From Gonocerus acuteangulatus (Eukaryota; Arthropoda; Insecta; Hemiptera; Coreidae), in assembly GCA_946811695.1 (NCBI GenBank), contig OX328124.1, positions 98,256,547-98,320,546 on the forward strand: a DNA stretch of 64,000 nucleotides. Direction: 5' to 3'. The stretch's first letter is position 1, and each line of letters starts with the position of its first letter. The notes under the pieces are model-generated. The model searched no databases. It worked only from the letters and a program-made list of their open reading frames with translations, and was not told the origin of the DNA. The translations under genes were made by a program, and so were the position numbers. Positions 1-10,538 of the stretch are shown piece after piece.

Positions 1-1038
1 CTCCTCAATGGGCAGGATCTGAGATTTCCGGGTTTCAGAAAAACTTCCTCATTTAACCAGCTTTCCATTCATGTGTCACAACCCTGTGTTATTGAAGTAT
101 TTGAACGGTTTAAGTACAAAAGTTTTAAAAAAAACATGGATCTGTGAAAAGAAAATTATATTTTTTTCTTCAGTTTATTCAAAAAGCTGAAGGGAAATAT
201 TTATTTTTATAAATGTTTACATAAATATTAAGTAAATATTTACTTAAAACAATAAAAAACAATTACTTCCACGAATATAAAAAAAAATCCTAAAACAGTA
301 AATAAATAAAATACACATTTATTTTGAATTTGTTAATTCGGGTAACTAATACTGGGTCCAGGAGGCGGCCATTAAGGAACCCCAACCATACATTAACCTC
401 AAAAATTATTATTTTTACCTAGATCACGCATTTGAACACATTTTTACAGGTACTTATATTTAGAAAACAAATGCTTTACCTTAAATTAATACTGATGGCT
501 ACGCTTGTGAAACTCACTGGGATTCTGAGCCCATGCGTTTTTGTTGTGGTAATTAAAAATTCTATCCCTCATAAATAATATGTACATAGTCCTGTAAAAA
601 TGTGTTCAAATGCGTGATTTAGGTAAAAATAGTAATTTTTGAGGTTAATGTATGGTTGGGGTTCCTTAATGGCCGCCTACTGGACCCAGTATTAGTTTCC
701 TGAATTAATAAATTCAAAATAAATGTGTATTTTATTTATTTACTGTTTTAAGATTTTTTTTTATATCCGTGGAAGTAATTTTTGTTATTCTTTTAAGTAA
801 ATATTTACTTAATATTTATGTAAACATTTATAAAAAAAATATTTCCCTTCAGCTTTTTGAATAAATTGAAGAAACAAATATAATTTTCTTTTCACAGATC
901 CATGTTTTTTTAAAAACGTTTGTTCTTAAATCGTTCAAATACTTCAATAACACAGGGTTGTGATACATGAATGGAAAGCTGGTTAAATGAGGAAGTTTTT
1001 CTGAAACCCGGAAATCTCAGATCCTGCTTATTGAGGAG
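1..1038. repeat. Foldback (large inverted repeat) element, about 455-bp arms
   Basis: The first bases (CTCCTCAATGGGCAGGATCT) return as their reverse complement at 1019-1038, and the match continues inward to about 455 and 583 with few differences, leaving a loop of roughly 125 bp. No coding sequence was recognised in the arms or loop. The window starts inside or at the edge of the left arm, so the true outer end and any target duplication cannot be seen. It may be a foldback transposon or a local inverted duplication. Confidence 0.85.
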
Positions 1039-1380
1039 TAACGCTGGAAAGAAATATCAATAAAATGTCAGGAAATTTAGAATAGCTTTCTTTTGGTAAG
1101 ATATGCATACTTACATTCATTAATTTTTACGTTTACTATCAACTAGTCTTATAGTAAATTTACTCAGCTTTCGATTGGTGTCACACCCTTTTTAGTAGTA
1201 CCACCTTGGACGGAGCTACAACGATTATTCTTCTAAAAAGTACGTTTGTCTCGAAAAAACAATAAAACGACGTTTTCTCCCTTATGGGCGAGAATTCGGG
1301 AAATCGTCATGGAACATTTTTTGTTCCCCTAAGGGTCCTCTAGCACCCCTCACAATATGACTAGACATTTACGGGACACC

Positions 1381-1383
<3 letters not shown>
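1039..1383. other. Unassigned AT-rich DNA ending in a mariner-like end motif
   Basis: No gene is seen. Just before the (TA)n tract the sequence reads GGGACACCCTGTAT, a motif common at the ends of insect mariner-type MITEs and also present in the foldback at 22.2-23.0 kb. The partner end was not found. Confidence 0.4.

Positions 1384-1443
<60 letters not shown>
1384..1443. repeat. (TA)n microsatellite
   Basis: About 30 uninterrupted TA units directly follow a GACACCCTG motif. Confidence 0.97.
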
Positions 1444-1444
<1 letters not shown>

Positions 1445-1447
<3 letters not shown>

Positions 1448-2329
1448 AAACAAACAAAAATTTGAATCACCGCTATTTTCGAGATATGGGTTCTGAAAAG
1501 TGAAATGTTTTAGTCGGCACTTCTCGATTTCCTCCCATAAGTGGGGTCGTCCCTATGGAGGGGTGGGGCGTCAAAAAAAACGCAAATTATGTTCTCGAAT
1601 AGAAATAGTATCCAATTCCATGACATTGTTATTGAATACTCATAACTGTGATGCAGCAGTTGACATATGTTCTGGAGAAGAAGCCTTCTGAAAAAAGTCG
1701 GGCCGGATCGTTGCACTAACCTCACAATCTTCCAACTGCATTGTAAGGCAAAGAATCAGTATGTGGCCTACTGGACCCTCATTGCCTGTGTCGGGATACA
1801 AAAAAAAAAAATAAATAAAAATAACAATAAAAAAAAATAATATCTAAGTATTCACTTATTCAACTTAGATATTATTAGACAACTTATAAATAGGTTACAA
1901 AATATCTTATTGTACAAAGTCCAAACTGGAACGATTTTAAAGTAAAGAAAACATAGTAGTAATTGATAAGCTAGTAGACATTAGTAATCCACGGCGACCA
2001 CTAAACCTCTTGAAGATTGATGATTTTCCAGAGGATGTGGCCGATGATCAGAAGCTCCTGAAGAAAACTAAATATATTAGCCTCGCGGAAAATATATTAC
2101 TCTTATCGGAGTCCATTTGTATTCAGCTTTAATCCTCTAACTAATAGCTTACCTTAGACCTAGCTGTGGCAGATGACTTAGAATCGGCTCCAGGGACGAC
2201 CAGGCTTACAGAATCTATAAATACCAGGGTTAGTTGGCTTATCTCGTATAACCTTTGGAGGCAGCCAATAATTTGAAATTGGTTAGTAATTGAAACCACT
2301 GTTTCTAATCGCAATGTTTAGAGCACTAA
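1445..2329. other. Unassigned stretch, probable decayed repeat DNA
   Basis: No supported gene. Short open frames at 1500-1725 overlap on both strands and lack recognisable motifs. Part of 2000-2330 may be the degraded upstream portion of the LINE that follows, but I could not read a convincing protein there. Confidence 0.4.
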
Positions 2330-2915
2330 TTATCAATTTTTAACGGCGCTAATGACCCTGGAAGTATAAGCCAAGATAGACTACGTATCGGCCACAGCCG
2401 TGGGACTCACTAGTGCCTCATGAATAATACGAACAAACCTACATGTCGACCATGCAATACAGGCCTCACAATCAATCATATACCATTCTCAAGAAATTTT
2501 TTATTGGACGATGTGATTCGGAGAAATAAGTGCTTAAAACTTTGATGTTATTGGTTTCGTTTATTTGAATGTTGTTTTTTTGTCTGTTTCCCTTATTTTT
2601 TTTAAATTGCTTGTTATTTTTGTAATTGTTTATATCAGGAAAACCTATTTGTCAGTAAAACAGGATCCGTGAAATGAAAACCAATTTTTTGTTGCTTGAA
2701 ATAGGTTTCTTCTTTTGAACGTTATTTTTTCTATATTAAACTCCCTTCTTAATGGGATTTTTTTTTTCAAATTGCATTTAACAGTACACTGCTAATGACC
2801 TGAGCACACGAGGCACCAATAAATAAATAAAAACATTAAAATTACTACTAGGGTGCTAATGACCTTAGCAGTAGATGCACCAAAAAAAAATAAATAAAAT
2901 AAAAAAAAAACTAAA
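2330..2915 (+). pseudogene. I/Jockey-type LINE remnant, C-terminus after RNase H, with 3' tail
   Basis: Around 2366-2500 the plus strand reads RLRIGHS, a stop, then PTCRPCNTGLTINHI, which matches the segment after the RNase H domain of I-like non-LTR retrotransposons (RLRIGHT, TH, then a C-x2-C LTV-HI zinc-type motif). An in-frame stop and the lack of upstream reverse transcriptase show it is dead and 5'-truncated. Downstream, at about 2790-2915, are two copies of a 3' tail of the form GCTAATGACC...GCACCA followed by A-rich AAATAAATAAA. The nearby SINEs end in a very similar tail. The family is inferred from the motif only. Confidence 0.65.
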
Positions 2916-3166
2916 AGTACTATTCTCGAAAAACATGATAAGAAAATAATTCATTATATATTTATAATTTTTCACGAAGGATCAAAACAAACTAATAACT
3001 ATTTCTGTTCCTTTCTTGTCTCTCTCTACCTAATTTTTTATGTATTTTTTTTTTCTTCTGAGTTTGCCTTAGTTTCTTCAATTGATTTATGTTATTTTGA
3101 TTCAATTTTTTTCAATAAAATATAGCAAGTAAATGAGAACGATGTTGGTATTTTGTATGCTTATAG

Positions 3167-3782
3167 TAGGGATAGGCGATTGTCGATAGTTCGGCACTAT
3201 CGATCGGCCGATACTATCGGTTAAAATATATCGATACTATCGATAGTTATTCGATAGTGGCTTTCCTTATTCCTTACATACCTGTCCAATGAAGAATTTA
3301 ATGTTATTGAATTGAATTATCTATCACATACAGGATTAGGTATATTTATAAGATTAAACAAAGGTTTAAAACGAAAAACGCATTTGCAAAGAAAAACATA
3401 TCAAGTGACACAAAAAAGTGCAATTATTTCAAACTGTTTTAGTTGTACTCCTTGAGCCACATATTACTAGAAAGGCAAACCAAAATTTTCGCTTTATATG
3501 GCTCAGTCTGGTCCCCTGCTCAGAATTGATTTTTCCGGCGGAAAATACACGTTCTAAGGCTACAGACGAGCCTAGAACACTAAGGTATTTACTGGCTACA
3601 TTATGTAGTTGGTTGTATTCTACCAGATAGATTTTTTTAGTATTTAATTCACCAGATGCCCTCCAGAACCTGGGCACTTTAATTCTAGAAAAAAAGTAAA
3701 ATATCTATCGATAGCTGATATATCGATAGTCATGAACTATCAATATATATCGATAGTAACTATCGACTATCGCCCATCCCTA
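3167..3782. mobile_element. Non-autonomous hAT transposon, 616 bp, complete with TSD
   Basis: The left end TAGGGATAGGCGATTGTCGA and the right end (reverse complement TAGGGATGGGCGATAGTCGA) form an approximately 25-bp terminal inverted repeat with two mismatches. Both sides carry the 8-bp direct repeat GCTTATAG (3159-3166 and 3783-3790), the target duplication size expected for hAT elements. Subterminal regions hold five perfect TATCGATA octamers. The interior retains a minus-strand fragment of hAT transposase, so this is an internally deleted copy of an autonomous hAT. The near-perfect ends and intact target duplication suggest fairly recent insertion. Confidence 0.93.
3429..3677 (-). pseudogene. 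hAT transposase C-terminal dimerisation (HATC) fragment
   Basis: The minus-strand frame of about 82 residues contains ASKYLSVLGSSVALERVFSA followed by GKINSEQGTRLSHIKRK. This is the characteristic C-terminal dimerisation block of hAT transposases (A-x3-YL, then S-x3-ERVFS-AG, then R-x-L). The BED zinc finger and the catalytic RNase-H-like core are absent, and the frame has no plausible start of its own, so it is a leftover of the deleted transposase gene. It lies entirely inside the hAT ends at 3167-3782. Confidence 0.85.
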
Positions 3783-3790
3783 GCTTATAG

Positions 3791-4146
3791 AGCCTTCTTG
3801 CTTTAGAATGAGAAAGAACCGAATTGAGGTGTTTCCGCTTCTGTGTAAGTTGGCTACTCTCAGTTTCCTTTTTCTTGATATTCTAGAGGTTCGAGTGGGT
3901 GTTGACAGTTTAAAAAAAAAAAAAGTATTATTTCTAGCACTAGGGATAAGTACGCGCTAAGATGACGCAGTCTGCGAGTCTGACTTTTTTCTTGGTGAAG
4001 GATGATGAATCTGGAAAACGGCACAAGGAAAAAATGTCGAGAAAATGAATAATTGAAATGCAAATTGCACACCAAAGAATTATGAATTATTTACAGATTG
4101 CATTTCATAAAAAAAAAACTAGATCTTATGAAGTACGAATCTAAAA
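3791..4146. other. Unassigned AT-rich stretch
   Basis: No gene, RNA or repeat family recognised apart from short A runs. The overlapping frames lack motifs. Confidence 0.4.
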
Positions 4147-4899
4147 GTCCGTCACGCAGGAGCTGCATATCTAAGCACTTTCCTCAGAATTTGGGTTGTG
4201 TAGACTGCTTTCCAGAACAATTTGCTTAAAATATCCTACATAAATAAAATAAAAACATGAATAGTTCTCTTTTAAATTTGTAAAGAGTATCTGATCAATT
4301 ATTAATTTGCTTCCAGAGTTATGTTTACACATGGTACCTACTTAATAAATACAAAAAACCTCATATTATCGTATTTTGATCTAACAGGATACAGTCACTC
4401 TAGCGGTTGAAAGCGCTCCTTGCGGCGGTTTTGTGAACCTACGTCTGGTGGGCTTTTCTATGGAAATATATTACAAAGTAAACCCCCCTTTCCGATTGAC
4501 CGATTCAGCTCATTTTTACAACACTTCATTCTCATGAGTTACCCACGACATATACCGCGTTTCGTTACAATACAGCAGAAATTACGACTGGTATGGGTAT
4601 ATTAATAATTTGGGTCCAGAGTAAACACCCCTCCTCCTAATGAACCGATTTAGTTTATTTTTACAACACACATTTACCTGTAGATTACCGCTACGAATAC
4701 CAAGTTTCGTTGAAATATAACAAATTTTACGGCTGACATGGTCAAATTAGTGTTTTGGGTTCGGGGTAAACCTCCCCCCCCTTCCAGTGGACCGACTTTG
4801 GTGGTTAACGAACTCGTTCAATCGTTTGCTAATTGAATGCTATATACCAAGTTTCGTGACGAAGAAATAAAACCTCTGGCCGCTATCGTGTTAACAGAC

Positions 4900-4956
<57 letters not shown>

Positions 4957-5096
4957 TATATAGATATATATAAATTTTAACGGGGGTCATTTTCTGTGTC
5001 TACTAGGTAGGATCGATAAAGATTTGAAGAAATTTTTCAAAAATTCCGTCATGAGTCCAACCTCAATAGCTACTTTCCTTCGGAGGAAAGTGCTAA
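4147..5096 (+). mobile_element. Helentron/DINE-1-like element, copy A1
   Basis: The copy begins GTCCGTCACGCAGGAGCTGC and ends GGAGGAAAGTGCTAA. About 25 bp inside the 5' end is TAAGCACTTTCCTC, whose complement GAGGAAAGTGCT lies at the 3' terminus, giving asymmetric inverted repeats. The last 30 bp can fold as ACTTTCCT-TCGG-AGGAAAGT just before CTAA. The centre holds GC-richer minisatellite-like units and a (TA)n tract (about 4902-4953). This layout matches non-autonomous Helentrons (DINE-1/HINE), which lack target duplications. No transposase is encoded. Other copies lie at 9.4-16.3 kb, 10.9-11.9 kb and, diverged, at 63.6 kb. Confidence 0.7.
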
Positions 5097-5877
5097 AAGG
5101 AAAAGGTATCTCAAAATCCGATGAAGAAACACGATTCATTCAAACGAATTCTCAATATAATTAGCATTAAGACCTGTGACGTCAGTATAACCTAAAAAAA
5201 AAAAAGAAAATAGAAACCGCTATTCAAGTCATTTCTTGCTCATTAGTGTCTGCTCTAACGACTTCATGTGCCTCACTGGAGAAAAAGAGGGCGAGCGAGG
5301 GAATTAGAAAAGGAAAAAGGAAAATAAAAATTCCTGTGGAAGAAAACAAGGAAATAAAGAAAAAAGGAGGAAAGCAGAACAGAACTTGGCACTTTTCATT
5401 TACTAACTGAATTCTATCCGCCGCCTCTTCAAGTGCCGGTAATGTACTTACACCTAATTATGTAGTAGGTTTATTATCGGAGGGAAACCCGCCAACCACC
5501 GGCCAAACCTCGGGGAGTTTAATGAAGAAATCTCACTTACCGAGAGTTCATTTCCTTTAAAATCGAGGTTATCACGAGTCCTTTCCTTTTTGTTAAGGGG
5601 TAATAGTATCAACGGTAAAAATCAAAGTAGTTTTCTTGGATTTATAAATAACAAAAAAACAATATTTGTCAATTCTTTATATCAAACTCTTTATAGGGGA
5701 TGTTAAAGTGTCAAAATAAAAAGTGGCGGCGCTGTGTCGAACAGAAACCCCTTTTTTTTGTAAATTTTTAATCTAGAACCAAAAACTAAAATTATATCAA
5801 AAGAAGAAGGTTAAATATAGTAAAGTACGTAGGATTTTTGAAGAAATGATATTTTTTTTCGAAAATGGTTAACAATT
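5097..5877. other. Unassigned stretch with purine-rich segment
   Basis: Around 5280-5390 the plus strand is strongly purine-rich (GAAAAAGAGGGCGAGCGAGG and similar). No coding motif or repeat family was recognised. Confidence 0.4.
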
Positions 5878-5885
5878 ATTCTATT

Positions 5886-6038
5886 GGGGTCTCCCGTGGT
5901 CTAGTGGCTAGCGCGCTAGATTCATAGGCGGAAGATGGTGGGTTCGATCCCCACCGGCGGCAGAAATTTTCTCATCTCAGGGCTCGCTGAGAAAATTTCT
6001 GGTTGTCGGTGCTAATGGCCAAGATTTGTCGATGCGCC

Positions 6039-6074
<36 letters not shown>
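5886..6074 (+). repeat. tRNA-derived SINE, full length with TSD
   Basis: The 5' part resembles a tRNA with an A box (TGGTCTAGTGGCTAGCG) and a B box (GGTTCGATCCC). The body contains a 13-bp inverted repeat (CAGAAATTTTCTC and GAGAAAATTTCTG). The 3' end reads GGTGCTAATGGCCAAGATTT then GTCGATGCGCCGT and a poly-A run. The direct repeat ATTCTATT flanks it (5878-5885 and 6075-6082), as expected of LINE-mediated retrotransposition. It is not a functional tRNA gene, because it continues into a SINE body and lacks a closed acceptor stem. Its tail resembles that of the LINE remnant at 2.3-2.9 kb. Confidence 0.88.
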
Positions 6075-6075
<1 letters not shown>

Positions 6076-6082
6076 TTCTATT

Positions 6083-7194
6083 TCTATTAACAAAATCTGT
6101 CAAAACTTGGTCATAAAATGTTTATAATGCAATGAATCGAAAAAAAAAATCCTATTTACTTTACTAGCAAATATCATTAGGAAACTGCAGTTAAAATGTG
6201 AAGTTGATCAGGCAAAAATTGAAGACGCCAGAGTATACCCCGATTGGAAAAACATAGTTTTGAGAAAACGGCTTTAAAGTTTAAAGTTATAAAATGTTCA
6301 TTTTTTCCTACTTATTTTTTTAAAATATTTTATTGTTTTAAACATAAAAAAAATGAGTTTTCTTTTTTAAATGTATTAAAGGAGGACCAAACAAATCTCA
6401 ACAACTAAAAAGGGACCAATCGAAGCTTGCTCAATGAATCTTCAAATCAGTATAGCTTTCACTCGGCATCGGGACTTCACTAGGAAAAGCGTACGTTTTG
6501 CCCATTTAGAAAATTTTTCTTCACATAAACAAGTGATTTTAATGTCATAAAACTGTTAAAAAAAATCTCCAAAGTTGCCGGTGTCAAACAAACAAAGAAA
6601 TAATAAAAAACATTTGTTTAACAATAATACTTTATTTAAATAACCTAGCACATCTACTACTTACTGTAAACAAAGAATACATCTGGATTTTAGGAATCTA
6701 GTTATTGACGAAGAAATTGCCTTGCGAAGTTTTCAATGTACAATAGTCCACTCGAATGAGCTAAACATGTTTTGCCCATCCTTTCAGATCTCCTTCTGAA
6801 CTGTACAATATCTGCAGGACTGAACAATTGGTTGTGTCGAAATGAACCCACCCCCCTCCCCCATTCAGGCAAGTCGGATAGAATAAAGACGCAGGGAGAT
6901 ATTGAACAGTCTATTAGGGGGTTCGGTATACTCTGGAATTAATTCGACAGGAATCCTTGGAACTCGGAGCTATGGAATTCCGCAGCTATCGTAAATTCTC
7001 TTCGATATCTTACGGCCTTATTGATAGAACCTAAGGGTACTTCCAATTTTCGAATTAACTTTCGATGAGATAATCTAATCAGGAATTACTGTTGGAAATA
7101 TCAAGTGAAAGAATTGAATTAACAATTCAAATTCAACAGAGGTCATTTGGTGGGCGAAAATTCTAAGGTATTCAATTTTCAACGAAGCTTGTAA
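6083..7194. other. Unassigned AT-rich stretch
   Basis: Nothing recognisable as a gene. Contains poly-A/T runs and a short C-rich patch near 6850. Confidence 0.4.
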
Positions 7195-7815
7195 TAAAGT
7201 CCTCTGTGAAATGTATCCTTATTTTAATACAAAATCAAAACTCAGCTTCAAAACTACATTACAATTTTATAAATCTTGTGTTAGGTCCGTTCTACATATC
7301 AAAAACTAATTATAAAAAATTGCAGAATAAATGCATCAGAATAGTAGAAAAAGTATATAGACAACCCCCCCCCCCCAAAAAAAACTACACGAAACACCCA
7401 AATTTACTACACATCCGCAAACCAACAGTAAAATACAAAACAAAAACAAAACCCACTCATTAAAGAAATAGAAAATTACAAAAAATCCAGAACCTGATGT
7501 TAGGTTAACAAATGAACAAGCCACATTCTACTCAAATAAATCGACACAAAGGAAATCTTTCCATCAACACGCACCAACTGAAGCAATAACGGACACTGAC
7601 TGAATTATCTTCCACCCATAGGATTAAGGATTTAAAACAAACTACCACCTACCTGACCTCCTACTCTGCACAGTAGCTCTATAAAAGCTCTGTATCTCTT
7701 TTATAAAAAAGTTTGTTAATCTTGTCTCAGAATTATATGAATTGATCTGTAGATGGACTAAAAATTAAAATATGTATTTTATTTGTTAGTATTGTTTAGT
7801 AAATAAATAAAAAGT
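7195..7815 (+). pseudogene. Jockey-like LINE remnant, 3' part
   Basis: Reading from 7209 gives PYFNTKSKLSFKTTLQFYKS then CVRSVL; after a one-base frameshift the text continues NYKKLQNKCIRIV. This matches the thumb/C-terminal region of Jockey-clade reverse transcriptases (SKL-x5-K-L-YK-x2-IRP-VL, then LQNK-LR). A run of C at about 7365 breaks the frame again. Downstream is a 3' UTR-like stretch ending in AAATAAATAAAAA (about 7800-7813). No upstream domains remain, so it is a 5'-truncated, dead copy. Confidence 0.62.
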
Positions 7816-7817
7816 AT

Positions 7818-7915
7818 TTACCACACTATCTCCCTAGTGTGCCGTATGGTCAAGAATCAGGTACCTCTACAGTATCTGCCCCTCTGGGCCCTTGTGGCCT
7901 GTTACGGGACTGATT
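7818..7915 (+). repeat. 3' fragment of second SINE family (SINE-b)
   Basis: The segment containing CAGTATCTGCCCCTCTGGGC and GGCCTGTTACGGGACT matches the 3' part of the SINE at 24.29-24.57 kb (reversed there) and of the one at 29.74-29.97 kb. The tRNA-like head is missing. Confidence 0.6.
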
Positions 7916-7979
7916 TGATTTGTTTCATGTTCCTGGGAAAAATTCAACCTTTTTTTTTTTTTTATTTTTATTTATTGTT

Positions 7980-8150
7980 ATCGGGTCTTCACGTGGTCCA
8001 GTGGATAAAACAATAACTTCTCTTGTGGAGGATACGGGCTCGAGATCCGCTTCTGGCAGATCGACTTTTTGGATGCCCTTGCTTCTCCAACATAGATGTT
8101 TAGGAAGGGTCTGCTGATAGTCCCCCACGATTGGCTTAGAAGCAGATGCG
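7980..8150 (+). repeat. tRNA-derived SINE (SINE-c type), degraded
   Basis: GTGGTCCAGTGGATAAAAC and GGGCTCGAGATCCGC stand in for A and B boxes. Downstream ATGTTTAGGAAGGGT and a GATGCGCCAC tail match the copies at 28.46 and 51.93 kb. Confidence 0.6.
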
Positions 8151-8389
8151 CCACATATGCAATTTCATTGGCTCTTAGGTTTATCCATTTGACAGTTAAG
8201 AGTAAAGACTAAAAAATAACAGTAACGAAAAAAAATCATTTATATTGCCAGTAACCGTGGTTTTATCTGAAAAATAATATCTAAAAAGATTATATAAAAA
8301 TACTCAGCAGCAACAAAAACCGTACACTCTGATTATTGTCTGTTCTGGCTAATAACTGAAGTAAATATTTTTTTTTTTTAATTTATAGT

Positions 8390-8998
8390 AAGAACTAGCC
8401 GTTACCCAGTGTCATGCTACACCTACTTTCTGTCTATGACTCTCCCAGTATCAAGTTTTACTTGACACCTAGTTGTCTATACCCTGTTACGAAAATCGGT
8501 CAAACGATGTGAATTTGTTTTAGTTCAAAAATGATACCGGCAGAGGCCAGCACAACAGCACTTCACCTTAGGGTGGGTTTACACTTAACGCTAGTTATTA
8601 CAAGATATTTATATCAGAGAGAAATTGCCACTATTAAAACCCCATGTAAAATGTATGTCTGCAATAAATTGCTCATGGTAGAATTTATTGCCGACATACA
8701 TTCTACATGGGTTTTCATTAGTGGCAATTTCTCTCTGATAGAAATATCCTGCAATAACTAGCAAGTGTAAACACACCCTAAGAGCCGACAGAGGCCAGTA
8801 GTAGTCGATTCAAAATGGCCGTCACAATCTCAATGGTTCAGTGTAGCCAATTTTTCTTGAACAAAACATTTGACCTTTTGACCAAATTTTGAAATTTGAC
8901 TATTTTGCCCTAGCCTACGAGATTTCTCGTATCAAGACCTAGACCAACACTTCTTCGTGTCGAAAAAACAAAAACTCTGGCCGCTATCGTGTTAACAG

Positions 8999-9005
<7 letters not shown>
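8390..9005 (+). repeat. Dispersed repeat family C (RTE-tail-like), interrupted by a MITE
   Basis: It begins AACTAGCCGTTACCCAGTG and carries ACCTACTTTCTGTCTATGAC, GAAAATCGGTCAAACGATG and GGTTCAGTGTAGCCAAT. The same order recurs inverted at 30.44-31.12 kb. The 5' motif and the ATCGGTCAAACG-type motif resemble 3' regions of RTE-like retroelements and their non-autonomous relatives in insects, but no reverse transcriptase is present, so the class is tentative. A 216-bp MITE sits within it at 8567-8782. It runs into a (TA)n tract at 9006. Confidence 0.6.
8567..8782. mobile_element. Hairpin MITE, 216 bp
   Basis: The ends CTTAGGGTGGGTTTACACTT and AAGTGTAAACACACCCTAAG are inverted repeats, and complementarity continues through GTTATT, ATCAGAGAGAAATTGCCA and CCCATGTA-AATGTATGTC toward the centre near 8675, so the whole element can fold back. 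It separates two parts of repeat C whose flanks read GCAGAGGCCAG on either side. The superfamily is not determined because no clear target duplication was found. Confidence 0.82.
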
Positions 9006-9055
<50 letters not shown>

Positions 9056-9073
9056 TATATATATGCATATATA

Positions 9074-9118
<45 letters not shown>

Positions 9119-9304
9119 TTTAACGAGGGTCATTTTCGGTGTCTACTAGGTAGGATCGATAAAGATTTGAAGAAATTTTTCAAAAATTCCGTCATGAGTC
9201 CAACCTCAATACCTGTGTGCCAAGTTTGGTCAATATCGGTCAAACGGTGTAGATTTGTGTAAGGAACAAACAAACAAATAAATAAATAAACAGAAATACA
9301 CGTG

Positions 9305-9378
<74 letters not shown>

Positions 9379-9417
9379 TTAGATACGCTAGGTTGTGAAC
9401 AATATATTAATATTAAA
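9006..9417. repeat. (TA)n tracts with a Helentron-like core fragment and family-C tail
   Basis: Two TA-rich tracts (9006-9113 and 9311-9375) flank a copy of the Helentron-like 3' core (TAGGATCGATAAAGATTTGA and TGAGTCCAACCTCAATA). It is then joined to ACCTGTGTGCCAAGTTTGGT and CACGTGATTTTATATA, the ending also seen inverted at 30.5 kb. It is a mosaic of two families, probably formed by recombination at microsatellites. Confidence 0.65.
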
Positions 9418-10465
9418 GTCCGTCACGCACGAGCTGCATAGCTAAGCACTTTCCTCAGAATTTGGGTAGTGTAGGCTGCTTTCCAGAACAATTTGCTTAA
9501 AATATCCTACATAAATAAAATAAAAACATGAATAGTTCTCTTTTTAATTTGTAATGAGTAACTGATCAATTATTAATTTGCTTCCAGAGTTATGTTTACA
9601 CATGGTACCTATTACACTACGTAATAAATACAAAAAACCTCATATTATCGTATTTTGATCTAATGCAGGAGCAGGATACAGTCACTCTAGTGGTAGAAAG
9701 CGCTCCTCGCGGCGGCTTTGTGAACCTACGTCTAGCGGGCTTTTCTATTGAAATATATTACAAATTAAACCCCCGCTTTCCGATTGACCGATTCAGCTCA
9801 TTTTTACAACACTTCTTTCTCATGAGTTACCCACGACGTATACCGCGTTTCGTTACAATACAGCAGAAATTACGACCGGTATGAGTATATTAGGAATTTG
9901 GGTCCGGAGTAAACCCCCCCTTCTAATGAACCGATTTAGTTTATTTTTACAACACATATTTACCTGTAGATAACCACTACGAATACCGAGTTTCGTCGAA
10001 ATATACCAAAAATCACGGCTGGTAGTGGCGAATTGGTATTGTGGGTCCGGAGTAAACCCCCCCTCCTAATGAACCGATTTAGTTTATTTTTACAACACAT
10101 ATTTACCTGTGGATTACCACTAGGAATACCGAGTTTCGCCGAAATATACCAAAAATCACGGCTGGTAGTGGCGAATTGCTATTGTGGGTCCGGAGTAAAC
10201 CCCCCCTTCTAATGAACCGATTTAGTTCATTTTTATATATCACTTTTCTCTCGGCATTACCACTACGAATACCAAGTTTCGTTGAAATATAACAAATATT
10301 ACGGCTAGCATAGTCAAATTAGTGTTTTGGGTTTGGGGTAAACCCCCCCTTCCGGTGGACCGACTTTGGTGGTTAAGGAACTCGTTCAATCGTTCGCTAA
10401 TTGAATGCTACATACCAAGTTTCGTGACGAAAAAACAAAAACTCTGGCCGCTATCGTGTTAACAG

Positions 10466-10538
<73 letters not shown>

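Noticed and set aside
3160..3780. CRISPR-like short repeats (TATCGATA)
   Set aside because: They are short palindromes confined to hAT subterminal regions in a eukaryotic context, without regular spacers.
5886..5970. A functional tRNA gene
   Set aside because: A and B boxes are present, but the acceptor stem does not close and the sequence continues into a SINE body with tail and target duplication.
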